From Prevotella sp. (GTDB lineage Bacteria; Bacteroidota; Bacteroidia; Bacteroidales; Bacteroidaceae), in NCBI GenBank assembly GCA_022511065.1, contig JAFLSG010000003.1, forward strand, positions 1-64,000: 64,000 nt of DNA. Reading direction: 5' to 3'. This document shows positions 50,910-61,488 of this stretch, in pieces; position 1 is the first letter of the stretch, and the number at the start of each line of letters is the position of its first letter. Below the pieces are notes generated by a model. The model made no database searches. It was not told the origin of the DNA and saw only the letters and a list, made by a program, of their open reading frames with translations. The position numbers and the translations under genes were made by a program.

Positions 50910-52567
50910 AACGATTAGTTATTTTATTCGCTCTATACTTGCATTGCTTTGTGATGTTAGCACAATCCATTGCTGCTATAACTGAAGCCGCCGAAAAAGG
51001 CGACATCTATTCACAAAAATTTTTGGGTGATGCTTATTTTGAGGGAAAATATAAACTTGAAAAAGATTTAAGTGAGTCTTTTAGATGGTATTTAAAAGCA
51101 GCTATGCAAGGTGATGCAGAAGCACAATATGAAGTTGCAATGTTTGAGCGAAAGGTATATGGCGATTGGAGGTCACAAGAATCTTTTGACGATGCGTTCC
51201 AAATGCTTATAATTTCTGCAGATAATGATTATGCTCCTGCACAAGTAGAAATTGCAAAAATTGCAATGAACACGAAAGATGGTGAGAATTATGCCTTTAG
51301 TTATTGCTTTCGTGCAGTACAACAACAATATGCTCCTGCATATATAGGATTAGCCGACTGCTATTATTATGGTATTGGTACAGACCGAAATTTAGAAGAG
51401 GCAAGACGATTATACGAATTGGCTGTTACCAATGGAGATGCTTATGCTAATATGGGATTGGGATATTGTGCAAGAGAAGAAGGTGATTACAAAAGTGCAA
51501 AAAGCTATTATCAAAAAGCCATTGATGCAGGCATAGCGGAGGGGTATAATGATATGGCATATCTTTATGCAGAGGGCAAAGGTGTAAATAAAGACTTTAA
51601 CGAGGCTCACAGATTAATTGACATTGCCATTACTAAAGATCCAAAACATCCCAATTTCTATGACAGCAAGGGCGAGTTTTACCTAATGGAGGGCAAAATA
51701 GACAAAGCCAAGGATATGTGGCAAAAGGTTATTGCGTTAGACCCTAAGGCAGAACAAAGAACAGACCCGTTAGCTATGGCAATGATGAACAGCATAGACA
51801 ACAACATTCCCGAATCTTCGTCAAAATCTGAAAAGACTTTTGCCCTTATCATAGCCAACGAGGATTACAAGCGTGTTACGCCCGTTCCCTTTGCAAAGAA
51901 TGACGGAAATGTATTTGCCGAGTATTGCAAAAAGACATTGGGCGTTCCCGAAAAGAATGTGTATCTGGTAGAGAATGCCACACTTGGAGATATGAAATAT
52001 CATGTCAATCTGATAAAGAAGATTGCAGATGCGTTTAATGGAGAAGCTCGCGTGATATTCTATTACGCAGGGCATGGCATACCCGATGAATCACAGCGGA
52101 CAAGCTATCTGCTGCCTGTTGATGGCTACGGCAATGATGCGACATCTGGCTATTCGCTCGAAAACCTCTACACGGAACTGGCAGCCATACCCGCAAAGTC
52201 GGTAATGGTGTTCATGGACGCTTGTTTTAGTGGTGCGCAGCGCGACGGCAGTATGTTGGTGGAGGCTCGTGGTGTAACGATAAAGCCACGGGAGGAAATG
52301 CCAACGGGTAAACTTGTCGTGTTCTCTGCAGCACAGGGGGATGAAACAGCCTATCCTTATACGGAAAAGAAGCACGGCATGTTTACGTACTACCTACTAA
52401 AAAAGCTGCAAGACACAAAGGGGGAAACGACACTTGGAGAGTTGATGAACTATGTGACAACGGAGGTAAGGCAGCAGTCAATACTGCAAAACAAGAAGTC
52501 GCAAACTCCCAAGATAACCCCGTCACAAGCAGTTGCAGACACTTGGCAGAATATGAAACTAAAATAA
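50906..52567 (+). CDS. Secreted SEL1-caspase fusion (peptidase C14 family)
   Basis: The 553-residue protein has a signal peptide (MKRLVILFALYLHCFVMLA, leaving Gln), SEL1-like repeats (about 30-240), a TPR-like stretch (about 245-285) and a C-terminal caspase-like domain (about 308-545). The catalytic dyad looks intact: His390 in YYAGHG and Cys440 in MDACFSG. Metacaspase-type enzymes of this clan cut after Arg/Lys or Asp; specificity cannot be read here. The 5' part is AT-rich (one 60-base sample 33 percent GC) and the caspase part is near 50 percent, with the switch at about 51840, the domain junction. A periplasmic location is inferred from the signal peptide. Confidence 0.88.
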   Translation: MKRLVILFALYLHCFVMLAQSIAAITEAAEKGDIYSQKFLGDAYFEGKYKLEKDLSESFRWYLKAAMQGDAEAQYEVAMFERKVYGDWRSQESFDDAFQMLIISADNDYAPAQVEIAKIAMNTKDGENYAFSYCFRAVQQQYAPAYIGLADCYYYGIGTDRNLEEARRLYELAVTNGDAYANMGLGYCAREEGDYKSAKSYYQKAIDAGIAEGYNDMAYLYAEGKGVNKDFNEAHRLIDIAITKDPKHPNFYDSKGEFYLMEGKIDKAKDMWQKVIALDPKAEQRTDPLAMAMMNSIDNNIPESSSKSEKTFALIIANEDYKRVTPVPFAKNDGNVFAEYCKKTLGVPEKNVYLVENATLGDMKYHVNLIKKIADAFNGEARVIFYYAGHGIPDESQRTSYLLPVDGYGNDATSGYSLENLYTELAAIPAKSVMVFMDACFSGAQRDGSMLVEARGVTIKPREEMPTGKLVVFSAAQGDETAYPYTEKKHGMFTYYLLKKLQDTKGETTLGELMNYVTTEVRQQSILQNKKSQTPKITPSQAVADTWQNMKLK

Positions 52568-52578
52568 TTGAAAAAAAT

Positions 52579-54042
52579 ATGAAGCGGTTAATCCTTGTTA
52601 CATTGTGGGGATGGGCATGCCTCGCCGCCGATGCCCAAACGGATGAGTTTCAAAAAAGCTATGGCGAATTCAAGCAACAGGCAAGGACTGACTACGAGGA
52701 CTTCCGCAAGAAAGCCAATCAAGAGTATGCTGACTGGATGCGGAAAGCATGGGAGTGGCACAAGAAGATTGAACCGATGCCACGACCTAAAGAGGAGCTG
52801 CTCCCACCCGTGATATATGACGATGGGAAGGAGCAAAGGGAACCGAAGCCCATACCGCACGAAGATGTCGTGTCGCCCCCTGCGCCAGAGCCGCAGCCCA
52901 AGCCTGTCGCCCCAATCCGCGAGAACGAAGGGGACTATCGAACTGCGGTATTCTCATTCTTCGGAACGGAAGGTAACGTGCGTATTCCCAATGGTATATC
53001 CTTTAAACTAAAAGGAAAGGATGAAGATGCATACGCCAATGCGTGGGAGGAACTTTCCGCTGATGCGTATGACAATCTGATACGCGACTGCCTTGTACTG
53101 CGGATGGAGCATCAGCTCTGCGACTGGGCATATCTGATGATGCTCGGCATGATGAGCGAGGCCATCTGCGGCAAGGGCACGAATGAAGCGGCTATGCTAC
53201 AGGCATTCGTCTATTGCCAGTCGGGGTATAAGGTCAGGTTAGGATTTACGGAGAAGCGGGATTTGCGGCTGCTTGTCAAGAGCGACCACGCCATCTTCGA
53301 CCTGGAAGGTTTCGAGATGGAGGACGGGCTTTTCTACCTATTGCAACCCATAGAGGAGGACGGCTTGAATATTTGTGACATTTCCTATCCTGACGAGCGA
53401 CCGCTCTCACTCTGGATTACACAGGAGCAGAAGTTTGCAGAGCAGACATCGGCGGAGCGACAGCTTACATCAGAGGGTGGACTGATAAGCGTCAAGTCGC
53501 AGGTGAACGAGAATTTGCTGAAATTCTACGACACCTACCCCACGTCGATGTTAGGTGATGACATCGTGTCGCGATGGGCGATGTATGCCAACACCCCTTT
53601 GTCAGAAAAAATCAAGGAACAGCTTTACCCGCAACTGACGGCGGTATTGAAGCGGGCGCAGAGCGTGGAAGAGGCGGCAGACTTACTGCTCTACTGGGTG
53701 CAGACGGCTTTCGTATATGAGTACGATGACAAGGTATGGGGGCACGACCGCGCCTTCTTCGCCGAGGAAACGCTCTATTACCCCTACTGCGACTGCGAAG
53801 ACCGCTCTATCCTGTATTCAAGGTTGGTGCGGGATCTCTTGGGACTTGATGTGATACTGGTGTTCTACCCCGGCCACCTTGCCACGGCGGTCAATTTCAA
53901 GACGGCTGTGGAAGGGGATTACATAGACTTGGGCGGTAAACGCTTTACCATCTGCGACCCGACTTATATCGGTGCGCCAGTTGGTGCGACTATGCCCGAT
54001 ATGGATAACAAGACTGCGAAAGTCATTCTCTTGGGGAAGTGA
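52579..54042 (+). CDS. Secreted transglutaminase-like cysteine protein
   Basis: The 487-residue protein has a signal peptide (MKRLILVTLWGWACLAADA, leaving Gln), a charged helical region (about 22-60), a Pro-rich linker (about 70-120) and a large domain ending in a transglutaminase-like core: YCDCEDRSILYSRLVRDLLG with Cys404/Cys406, GHLATAV with His433, and CDPTY with Asp460, a plausible Cys-His-Asp triad. Such folds act as peptidases, amidases or crosslinkers. ATG at 52579 is preferred to the upstream frame from 52543, which overlaps the caspase gene and lacks a signal peptide. Last gene of the cluster, 11 bases after the caspase stop. Confidence 0.8.
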   Translation: MKRLILVTLWGWACLAADAQTDEFQKSYGEFKQQARTDYEDFRKKANQEYADWMRKAWEWHKKIEPMPRPKEELLPPVIYDDGKEQREPKPIPHEDVVSPPAPEPQPKPVAPIRENEGDYRTAVFSFFGTEGNVRIPNGISFKLKGKDEDAYANAWEELSADAYDNLIRDCLVLRMEHQLCDWAYLMMLGMMSEAICGKGTNEAAMLQAFVYCQSGYKVRLGFTEKRDLRLLVKSDHAIFDLEGFEMEDGLFYLLQPIEEDGLNICDISYPDERPLSLWITQEQKFAEQTSAERQLTSEGGLISVKSQVNENLLKFYDTYPTSMLGDDIVSRWAMYANTPLSEKIKEQLYPQLTAVLKRAQSVEEAADLLLYWVQTAFVYEYDDKVWGHDRAFFAEETLYYPYCDCEDRSILYSRLVRDLLGLDVILVFYPGHLATAVNFKTAVEGDYIDLGGKRFTICDPTYIGAPVGATMPDMDNKTAKVILLGK

Positions 54043-54075
54043 CTTCGCGCGCCTACGCGCAAAAATTCCCAACTC

Positions 54076-54120
54076 CCTCTATCTTTAGCCCCCTTTATAG
54101 GGGGCGTAAGAAGATAGAGG
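54076..54120. terminator. Two-part inverted repeat after the transglutaminase-like gene
   Basis: CCTCTATCTT (54076-54085) pairs with AAGATAGAGG (54111-54120), and inside it GCCCCC (54088-54093) pairs with GGGGGC (54100-54105). There is no T-run, so this may stabilise the transcript end or act with a factor rather than being a simple terminator. Confidence 0.5.
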
Positions 54121-54215
54121 TTAATTCCCCCTTCTAAATCTTCCCCCAAGCATCGGCAGGGCGAAATTCGGGCAGCGGCAACCGTATGTGTATTGGAGTC
54201 TTTTGGGGGCGATTG

Positions 54216-54325
54216 CGAATGGAGGCTGCATGCGCATCGTTTGGAGGCTGAATTCGGGTCGTTTGGAGGCTGAATTCACACCGTTTGGAGGCTTCAAACG
54301 CATCGAATTCAGCCTTCAAACAAAA
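54216..54325. repeat. 22-bp tandem repeat island, five units
   Basis: Units of exactly 22 bp start at 54216, 54238, 54260, 54282 and 54304. The second to fourth begin CGTTTGGAGGCT; the flanking two are more divergent. Same consensus start as the island at 19406-19515. The 454 bases between 54042 and 54497 contain no gene, only this array, the hairpin before it, a second array after it and a promoter. Confidence 0.85.
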
Positions 54326-54338
54326 TCTCATGATTTTC

Positions 54339-54404
54339 CATCTGCGAGAAAAGACTTTTGCTCCCGCAAGAAAAGAATTTCGCATCTGCAAGAATCAGAC
54401 GGGG
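54339..54404. repeat. Second 22-bp tandem repeat, three units
   Basis: Three units of 22 bp start at 54339, 54361 and 54383. The shared core is C(A/T)(T/C)C(T/C)GC(A/G)AGAA, with AAGA(C/A)TTT in the first two. The unit sequence differs from the array 14 bases upstream, but the period is the same. Confidence 0.65.
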
Positions 54405-54465
54405 AGCGCAACGAAGGATTTTTGCTGAATTTTGGATTAAGTTTGGCAGTTACAGAGAAAATCCG

Positions 54466-54473
54466 TAACTTTG
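54466..54473 (+). promoter_or_regulatory. -7 box TAACTTTG for the membrane protein-hisB operon
   Basis: Exact TAnnTTTG match 23 bases upstream of the ATG at 54497. Confidence 0.75.
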
Positions 54474-54496
54474 CAGACTGAAAAACAAACAGAGGA

Positions 54497-55465
54497 ATGG
54501 AGAAAGGAAACAAAGACAACAGTCAGATACTGCAAAAGGACAAAGGGCAGGTGTGGCAGAAAGTCAGGAGCAGCCGCGCCTGTCTGAGTGAGGGCTACAA
54601 GCTCTACACAGGTAATTTCCGACGGATTTTCAGTCATTCGTGGCTTGGGGCACTCGTCTATGCTTTGGCTTGCGGAGGAATAGGTTACCTCGGTACTGTG
54701 CAGACGCAAGAGACTTTCACGACGGCAATAGGCGACACGGCGGTCGTCATCTATCTCGATGTGCTGTACCGGCTCGTGATGCTCATCGTGACTGCCGTGG
54801 CGGGAGCATTCTTCGCCGCCTACGGTTTCGATGCGCTGCGGCAGCACAAGCAGACGGGCGCATTCGCATGGACAAAGAAACTGCTGCCGAGCGGACGGGT
54901 CATCCGGCGCACGCTCAACGGATGGGTATGGCTCTTGATCATCAGCATCGTGGTGGGAATTGCGATTGGGGGCATCAGTTATGCGGCAGCCCGCTACCTC
55001 CCCCACTACGCCGCAATGGGTTGCACGGGTGTATTCGCGATCATCATCGCCGCCCTGCTTCTGCCACTAACCTACACTTCAGCGCGCTATGTACTGGCTG
55101 ACGGCATCGGATTCTGGAAGCAACTCGCACAGGGCTATCCCGCAGCACTGCGCCGATGGGGATTCATCTTCGCCGTGACCTTCGTGGCAGCCGTCATCTG
55201 GACGGCGCTCGCGCTGCTCACCTCGCTGCCCGCCCTCATCCTCGCCTTGGCAAACTGGGAGGCAAACACAGGCGTGATGCTGGGCGATCCCTACGGAATG
55301 CCCTCGCATATCGGGTGGCTCACGGCGGGCATCTTCGCTGTCGTCGGATTCATCCAAGCCTATATCTCGCTTGCATTCCTGTTCCCCGTCTATTACCTAT
55401 GCGGGGCGATTGATGCACAGGAGGCGGAGCGAAAAGATTTCAACAAGCAACTACCAAACCCATGA
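54497..55465 (+). CDS. Multi-pass membrane protein of unknown function
   Basis: The 322-residue protein has about six hydrophobic segments (roughly 47-66, 85-108, 142-165, 172-195, 220-248, 275-305) and a charged cytoplasmic N-terminus. No transport or enzyme motif is recognised. The stop overlaps the hisB start as ATGA (55462-55465), so the two are translationally coupled, although nothing in the sequence links it to histidine synthesis. Confidence 0.7.
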   Translation: MEKGNKDNSQILQKDKGQVWQKVRSSRACLSEGYKLYTGNFRRIFSHSWLGALVYALACGGIGYLGTVQTQETFTTAIGDTAVVIYLDVLYRLVMLIVTAVAGAFFAAYGFDALRQHKQTGAFAWTKKLLPSGRVIRRTLNGWVWLLIISIVVGIAIGGISYAAARYLPHYAAMGCTGVFAIIIAALLLPLTYTSARYVLADGIGFWKQLAQGYPAALRRWGFIFAVTFVAAVIWTALALLTSLPALILALANWEANTGVMLGDPYGMPSHIGWLTAGIFAVVGFIQAYISLAFLFPVYYLCGAIDAQEAERKDFNKQLPNP

Positions 55466-56535
55466 AGAAGAAAATACTATTCATCGACCGTGACGGTACG
55501 ATTGTCGAGGAGCCGCACGATGAGCAAGTAGATGCGTTCGAGAAGCTCAAGTTCGTGAAGGGTGTCATCCGCAACCTTGCCTTCATCCGCGAGAAACTTG
55601 ATTTTGAGTTCGTGATGGTCAGCAACCAAGACGGGCTTGGCACCGACGCATTTCCCGAGGATACGTTCTGGCCTGTGCATAATTTCATCCTCCAGACGCT
55701 CGAGGGCGAAGGCATCACGTTTGATGAAATCCTCATCGACCCGCATTTCCCCGAGGACAATGCGCCCACCCGCAAGCCTGGTACGGGCATGGTGGAGAAA
55801 TACATCAACAACCCGGACTATGACATTGAGAACTCCTTCGTCATCGGCGACCGCGAGACTGACCGCACCTTTGCCCGAAACATCGGATGCAAATCACTGA
55901 TTCTTGCGGACGAGGGAATAACGTGGGACAAGATTGCAGAACTGTTGTTTGCCGGGGAGCGCACGGCAGAGACGAAGCGCACCACGAAGGAGACGGACAT
56001 CTACGTGAGCCTGAACCTCGACGGTACGGGGCGGTGCGACATCTCGACAGGCATCGGATTCTTTGACCACATGCTTGAGCAGATAGGCAAGCACGGCATG
56101 ATGGACTTGACCATCCACACGAAAGGCGACCTTGAGGTGGATGAGCATCACACCATCGAGGACACCGCCATCGCCCTCGGCGACTGCCTTCTGCGGGCAT
56201 TGGGCGACAAGCGGGGCATTGAGCGCTACGGCTACGCGCTGCCGATGGACGACTGCCTCTGCTCCGTATGCCTTGATTTCGGCGGTCGCCCGTGGCTCGT
56301 ATGGGATGCAGAGTTCCATCGGGAGAAGGTCGGCGACATGCCCACCGAAATGTTCCTGCACTTCTTCAAGTCGCTCAGCGATGCGGCACGCATGAACCTG
56401 AACATCAAGGCAGAGGGGCAAAACGAGCACCACAAGATAGAGGGCATCTTCAAGGCGCTTGCCCGGGCACTGCGCATGGCGGTGCGCCGCGACATCTACC
56501 ACTACGAGTTGCCCTCGACCAAGGGAATGCTCTGA
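55462..56535 (+). CDS. hisB: Bifunctional histidinol-phosphatase / imidazoleglycerol-phosphate dehydratase
   Basis: The 357-residue protein fuses an HAD phosphatase (about 1-165: [25 protein letters not shown] with nucleophile Asp8 or Asp10, and RKPGTGM) to IGP dehydratase (about 170-357: [49 protein letters not shown]), catalysing two histidine steps. Compared with E. coli HisB, the zinc-loop cysteines are absent: the segment reads [14 protein letters not shown]. The his pathway is split in this window: hisH-A-F-IE is about 28 kb upstream. Confidence 0.94.
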   Translation: MKKKILFIDRDGTIVEEPHDEQVDAFEKLKFVKGVIRNLAFIREKLDFEFVMVSNQDGLGTDAFPEDTFWPVHNFILQTLEGEGITFDEILIDPHFPEDNAPTRKPGTGMVEKYINNPDYDIENSFVIGDRETDRTFARNIGCKSLILADEGITWDKIAELLFAGERTAETKRTTKETDIYVSLNLDGTGRCDISTGIGFFDHMLEQIGKHGMMDLTIHTKGDLEVDEHHTIEDTAIALGDCLLRALGDKRGIERYGYALPMDDCLCSVCLDFGGRPWLVWDAEFHREKVGDMPTEMFLHFFKSLSDAARMNLNIKAEGQNEHHKIEGIFKALARALRMAVRRDIYHYELPSTKGML

Positions 56536-56581
56536 GCGGCAATTTGTATATTCATAATTTGGTTGTTTCGGAATTTTTCCG

Positions 56582-56589
56582 TAATTTTG
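56582..56589 (+). promoter_or_regulatory. -7 box TAATTTTG for the ABC-F gene
   Basis: Exact TAnnTTTG match 33 bases upstream of the ATG at 56623. Confidence 0.8.
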
Positions 56590-56604
56590 CAGCCTGTAAT
56601 ATAG

Positions 56605-58236
<1,632 letters not shown>

Positions 58237-58250
58237 GCCGCACACAGGAT

Positions 58251-58267
58251 TTGGCACGATATTTGCA
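58251..58267 (+). promoter_or_regulatory. Consensus-perfect sigma-54 promoter for grpE-dnaJ
   Basis: TTGGCACGATATTTGCA matches the sigma-54 consensus YTGGCACGnnnnTTGCW at every defined position. GG (58253-58254) and GC (58265-58266) are exactly 10 bases apart. The predicted start of transcription is about 58278, leaving a leader of about 25 bases before the grpE ATG. No TAnnTTTG box is found in the 66-base gap. Confidence 0.85.
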
Positions 58268-58302
58268 GTTTATTCGACGAAACGAATTAAAACATTGCAG
58301 TT

Positions 58303-58896
58303 ATGACAGAAAAAGATATGAACCTCGAAGAGGAAGAGAAGCTGGAAGGTGAAGCCGCACAGACGGCTGACACCGAAGCACAAGCCGCCGCAGAAGACGA
58401 AACGGAGGCAAAAGACGAAGCAACCGAGGATACTGCCGAGGAAGCAGACCCGTTGACAAAGGCACAACAGGAAATCGCGGAACTGAAAGACAAGTGGCTG
58501 CGCTCGGTGGCAGAGTTTGAGAACTACCGCAAGCGCACGCTGAAAGAGCGCGCCGAACTGATACTGAACGGTGGCGAGAAGTTCATCACCGCCGTGCTGC
58601 CCGTGCTCGACGACATGGAGCGTGCCATCGAGAGCGGCGCAAAGACCGAGGATCCCGAGGTGCTGCGCGAAGGCATGACGCTGATTCACCAGAAGTTCAT
58701 GAAGATTCTGGAGAATCAGGGCGTCAGCAAGATTGACACGACGGATGCCGACTTCGACACCGATATCCACGAAGCCGTGGCGATGGTGCCGGGCATGGGA
58801 GATGACAAGAAGGGCAAGGTCATCGACTGTCTGCAGCAGGGCTACAAACTGAACGACAAAGTAATTCGCCACGCAAAGGTGGCCGTAGGACAATAA
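58303..58896 (+). CDS. grpE: Nucleotide exchange factor GrpE
   Basis: The 197-residue protein has a very acidic, Ala/Glu-rich N-terminus (about 1-55), a long coiled coil (about 60-110, [28 protein letters not shown]) and a C-terminal beta wing ([22 protein letters not shown]). It releases ADP from DnaK in the chaperone cycle. dnaJ follows one base later, so the two form one operon. dnaK is not in the window. Driven by the sigma-54-type promoter at 58251. Confidence 0.95.
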   Translation: MTEKDMNLEEEEKLEGEAAQTADTEAQAAAEDETEAKDEATEDTAEEADPLTKAQQEIAELKDKWLRSVAEFENYRKRTLKERAELILNGGEKFITAVLPVLDDMERAIESGAKTEDPEVLREGMTLIHQKFMKILENQGVSKIDTTDADFDTDIHEAVAMVPGMGDDKKGKVIDCLQQGYKLNDKVIRHAKVAVGQ

Positions 58897-58897
58897 T

Positions 58898-60055
58898 ATG
58901 GCACAGAAGAGAGACTACTACGAGGTGCTCGGCGTTCAGAAGAACGCATCGGAGGACGAGATCAAGAAAGCCTATCGAAAGATAGCCATCAAATACCACC
59001 CCGACCGCAACCCCGGCGACAAGGAGGCAGAGGAGAAATTTAAGGAGGCGGCAGAGGCATACAACGTGCTGCACGACCCGAAGAGCCGCCAACAGTATGA
59101 CCGTTTCGGCTTTGAAGGACTCCACGGGAGCGGTGGCTTCGACGACATCTTCCGTGGCGGTGCCAGCATGAACATGGACGACATCTTCTCGATGTTCGGC
59201 GATATTTTCGGTGGTCACGGCTTCGGAGGCTTCGGCGGTCAGCGCCGTCCGCAGCAGCACCGCGGCAGCGACCTGCGCCTGAAGGTGAAGATGACATTAG
59301 AGGAAATCAACACCGGCGTGACGAAGAAGTTCAAGTTGAAGAAGGATGTGCCCTGTACCCACTGTGGAGGCAGCGGCGCAGAGGCCGGCAGCCGCAGGGA
59401 GGAATGCCCGACATGTCACGGCAGCGGCGTAATCACCCACACGACACAGAGCATCTTCGGCATGATGCAGCAGCAGAGCGTGTGCCCCGTATGCGGCGGT
59501 GAGGGTCAGGTCATCAAGAACAAGTGCAAGGAGTGCGGAGGCACGGGCGTGAACAAAGGCGAGGAAGTGGTGGAAATCAACATCCCCGCCGGTGTCGCAG
59601 GTGGTATGGTGGTAAACGTGCCGGGCAAGGGAAATGCCGGTAAGCACAACGGTATGGCTGGAGACATACAAGTGTATATAGAGGAGGAAGAGCATGAGAC
59701 CTTCATCCGCGACGGCAACGACCTGATATATAACCTGCTGCTCGACTTCCCGACAGCCACGCTCGGCGGTGAGGTGGAAATTCCCACACTCGGCGGCAGC
59801 AAACTGAAAGTGAAGCTCGACAACGGTACGCAGCCCGGCAAGACGCTGCGACTGAAGGGCAAGGGACTGCCCGCCGTGCAGGGCTACGGCAGTGGTCGAG
59901 GCGACCTCGTGGTGAACATCAGCGTGTATGTGCCCAAGACACTGAACCGCGAAGAGCGTGAGGCCGTGGAGCGTTTCCGCCAGAGCGACAACTTCAAGGG
60001 CGACAAGCAGACGAGGGATTCCATCTTCCAGCGCTTCAAGAACTATTTCAATTAA
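58898..60055 (+). CDS. dnaJ: Chaperone protein DnaJ
   Basis: The 385-residue protein is a full type I DnaJ: J domain (1-70, HPDRNPG), Gly/Phe region (about 75-125), CTD I, a zinc-finger domain with four CxxCxGxG-type units ([32 protein letters not shown]; about 150-225) and CTD II ([19 protein letters not shown]). It delivers unfolded proteins to DnaK and stimulates its ATPase. Second gene of the grpE-dnaJ operon. Confidence 0.96.
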   Translation: MAQKRDYYEVLGVQKNASEDEIKKAYRKIAIKYHPDRNPGDKEAEEKFKEAAEAYNVLHDPKSRQQYDRFGFEGLHGSGGFDDIFRGGASMNMDDIFSMFGDIFGGHGFGGFGGQRRPQQHRGSDLRLKVKMTLEEINTGVTKKFKLKKDVPCTHCGGSGAEAGSRREECPTCHGSGVITHTTQSIFGMMQQQSVCPVCGGEGQVIKNKCKECGGTGVNKGEEVVEINIPAGVAGGMVVNVPGKGNAGKHNGMAGDIQVYIEEEEHETFIRDGNDLIYNLLLDFPTATLGGEVEIPTLGGSKLKVKLDNGTQPGKTLRLKGKGLPAVQGYGSGRGDLVVNISVYVPKTLNREEREAVERFRQSDNFKGDKQTRDSIFQRFKNYFN

Positions 60056-60069
60056 AATACAGACAGACA

Positions 60070-61386
60070 ATGACATACAAAGAGACCTGCGACTATCTGT
60101 TCAACCAGATGCCGGCATTCGAGCATCAGGGTGCTTCCGGGTACAAGGAAGGTTTGGACACCATACTGGCACTTGACGAGCACTTCGGTCGCCCGCACAA
60201 GAAATACCACACCATCCACGTGGCAGGTACGAACGGCAAAGGCTCAACCGCGCACACGCTGTCAGCTATTCTGCAGATGTGCGGCTACAGAGTAGGTCTC
60301 TACACGTCACCCCACTTGGTGGATTTCAGCGAGCGCATCCGCGTGAACGGAGTCCCCATATCAGAGAGCTATGTCGTGGAATTCGTGGAGGCGGAGCGTG
60401 CGTATTTTGAGCCGCTGCACCCCTCATTCTTTGAGGTGACCACGGCGATGGCATTCAAATACTTCGCGGAGAAAGACGTGGAAATCGCAGTCATCGAGGT
60501 AGGTCTGGGCGGCAGGCTCGACTGCACGAACATCATCACTCCGTTGCTGTCGGTCATCACGAACATCGGCATTGACCACACCCAGTTCCTCGGCAAGGAG
60601 CCGGAGCAGATTGCCATGGAGAAGGCAGGCATCATCAAAGAGGGCGTGCCCGTTGTGATTGGTGAGGCAGCCGGAGACATCCGCACGATATTCGAGAGTG
60701 TGGCAGCAGAGGTACACGCCCCCATCGTCTTTGCCGAAGACCACAGTCAGGTACAGGACTTGGAGCGGATGCCCGGCGGAAAGCAGCAGTATCGCACGGC
60801 AGACTTCGGCATCATCACAGGAGAGCTGATCGGGGAGTTCCAGGTGAAGAACACGAACACGGTGCTGTGCGTCGTTAAGCAACTCGAGAAGATGGGAATC
60901 CTGTGCGAGCAGCCGTGCAAGAAGGGAGAGTCGTGCATGAACCGCGAAGTGAAAGAGGGATTCCTCAAGGTGTGTGAACTGACCGGACTGAAAGGACGGT
61001 GGCAGACCGTGAGCAAAGCGCCCCACGTGGTATGCGACACGGGACACAACATCAGCAGTTGGGAATACCTCAGTCAGCAACTGAAGGAAATCAAGTGCGA
61101 CCACATGCACATCATCTTCGCCCTGCTCGGCGACAAGGATCACTCGGGCATCATGTCGCTGCTGCCCAAGAATGCCACCTATTATTTTACGAGGGTGAAC
61201 AACAAACGCGCCCTGTCGGAGAACGTGCTGAAGATCTACGCCGCAGAGCACGAGCTGCAAGGCGATGGATATGCAGACGTGGCAGCAGCCTACGAAGCCG
61301 CAAAAAGTGCGGCCGGTGAGAAGGACTTCATCTTCGTCGGAGGCAGCAATTATGTGGTGGCAGAGTTCCTGAAGAACTGCATTTAG
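60070..61386 (+). CDS. folC: Bifunctional folylpolyglutamate synthase / dihydrofolate synthase
   Basis: The 438-residue ATP-dependent ligase has the FolC/Mur motifs: HVAGTNGKGSTAHTLSAIL (P-loop, about 51-62), LYTSPHLVDFSERIRVNG, EVGLGGRLDCTNII, TNIGIDHTQFLG and KAPHVVCDTGHNISSWEYL. It adds glutamate to dihydropteroate and to folates. 14 bases after dnaJ, so possibly read through from the chaperone operon. Confidence 0.94.
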   Translation: MTYKETCDYLFNQMPAFEHQGASGYKEGLDTILALDEHFGRPHKKYHTIHVAGTNGKGSTAHTLSAILQMCGYRVGLYTSPHLVDFSERIRVNGVPISESYVVEFVEAERAYFEPLHPSFFEVTTAMAFKYFAEKDVEIAVIEVGLGGRLDCTNIITPLLSVITNIGIDHTQFLGKEPEQIAMEKAGIIKEGVPVVIGEAAGDIRTIFESVAAEVHAPIVFAEDHSQVQDLERMPGGKQQYRTADFGIITGELIGEFQVKNTNTVLCVVKQLEKMGILCEQPCKKGESCMNREVKEGFLKVCELTGLKGRWQTVSKAPHVVCDTGHNISSWEYLSQQLKEIKCDHMHIIFALLGDKDHSGIMSLLPKNATYYFTRVNNKRALSENVLKIYAAEHELQGDGYADVAAAYEAAKSAAGEKDFIFVGGSNYVVAEFLKNCI

Positions 61387-61450
61387 CGTTTTTTAATATT
61401 ACTGAAACATTTTTTTGGTAGAATCATTCGTCATTTCGTTTTTTTTTTCG

Positions 61451-61458
61451 TTACTTTG
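61451..61458 (+). promoter_or_regulatory. Probable -7 box TTACTTTG for the galactose operon
   Basis: It differs from TAnnTTTG at one position (second base), 30 bases upstream of the galM ATG at 61489, within a T-rich gap. Confidence 0.5.
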
Positions 61459-61488
61459 CAACAGAAACGTAACTAAAAACAACAGAAT

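Noticed and set aside
60424..61260. A 278-codon open frame antisense to folC
   Set aside because: Shadow of the folC codon pattern with no signal, motif or promoter; folC motifs are complete on the plus strand.
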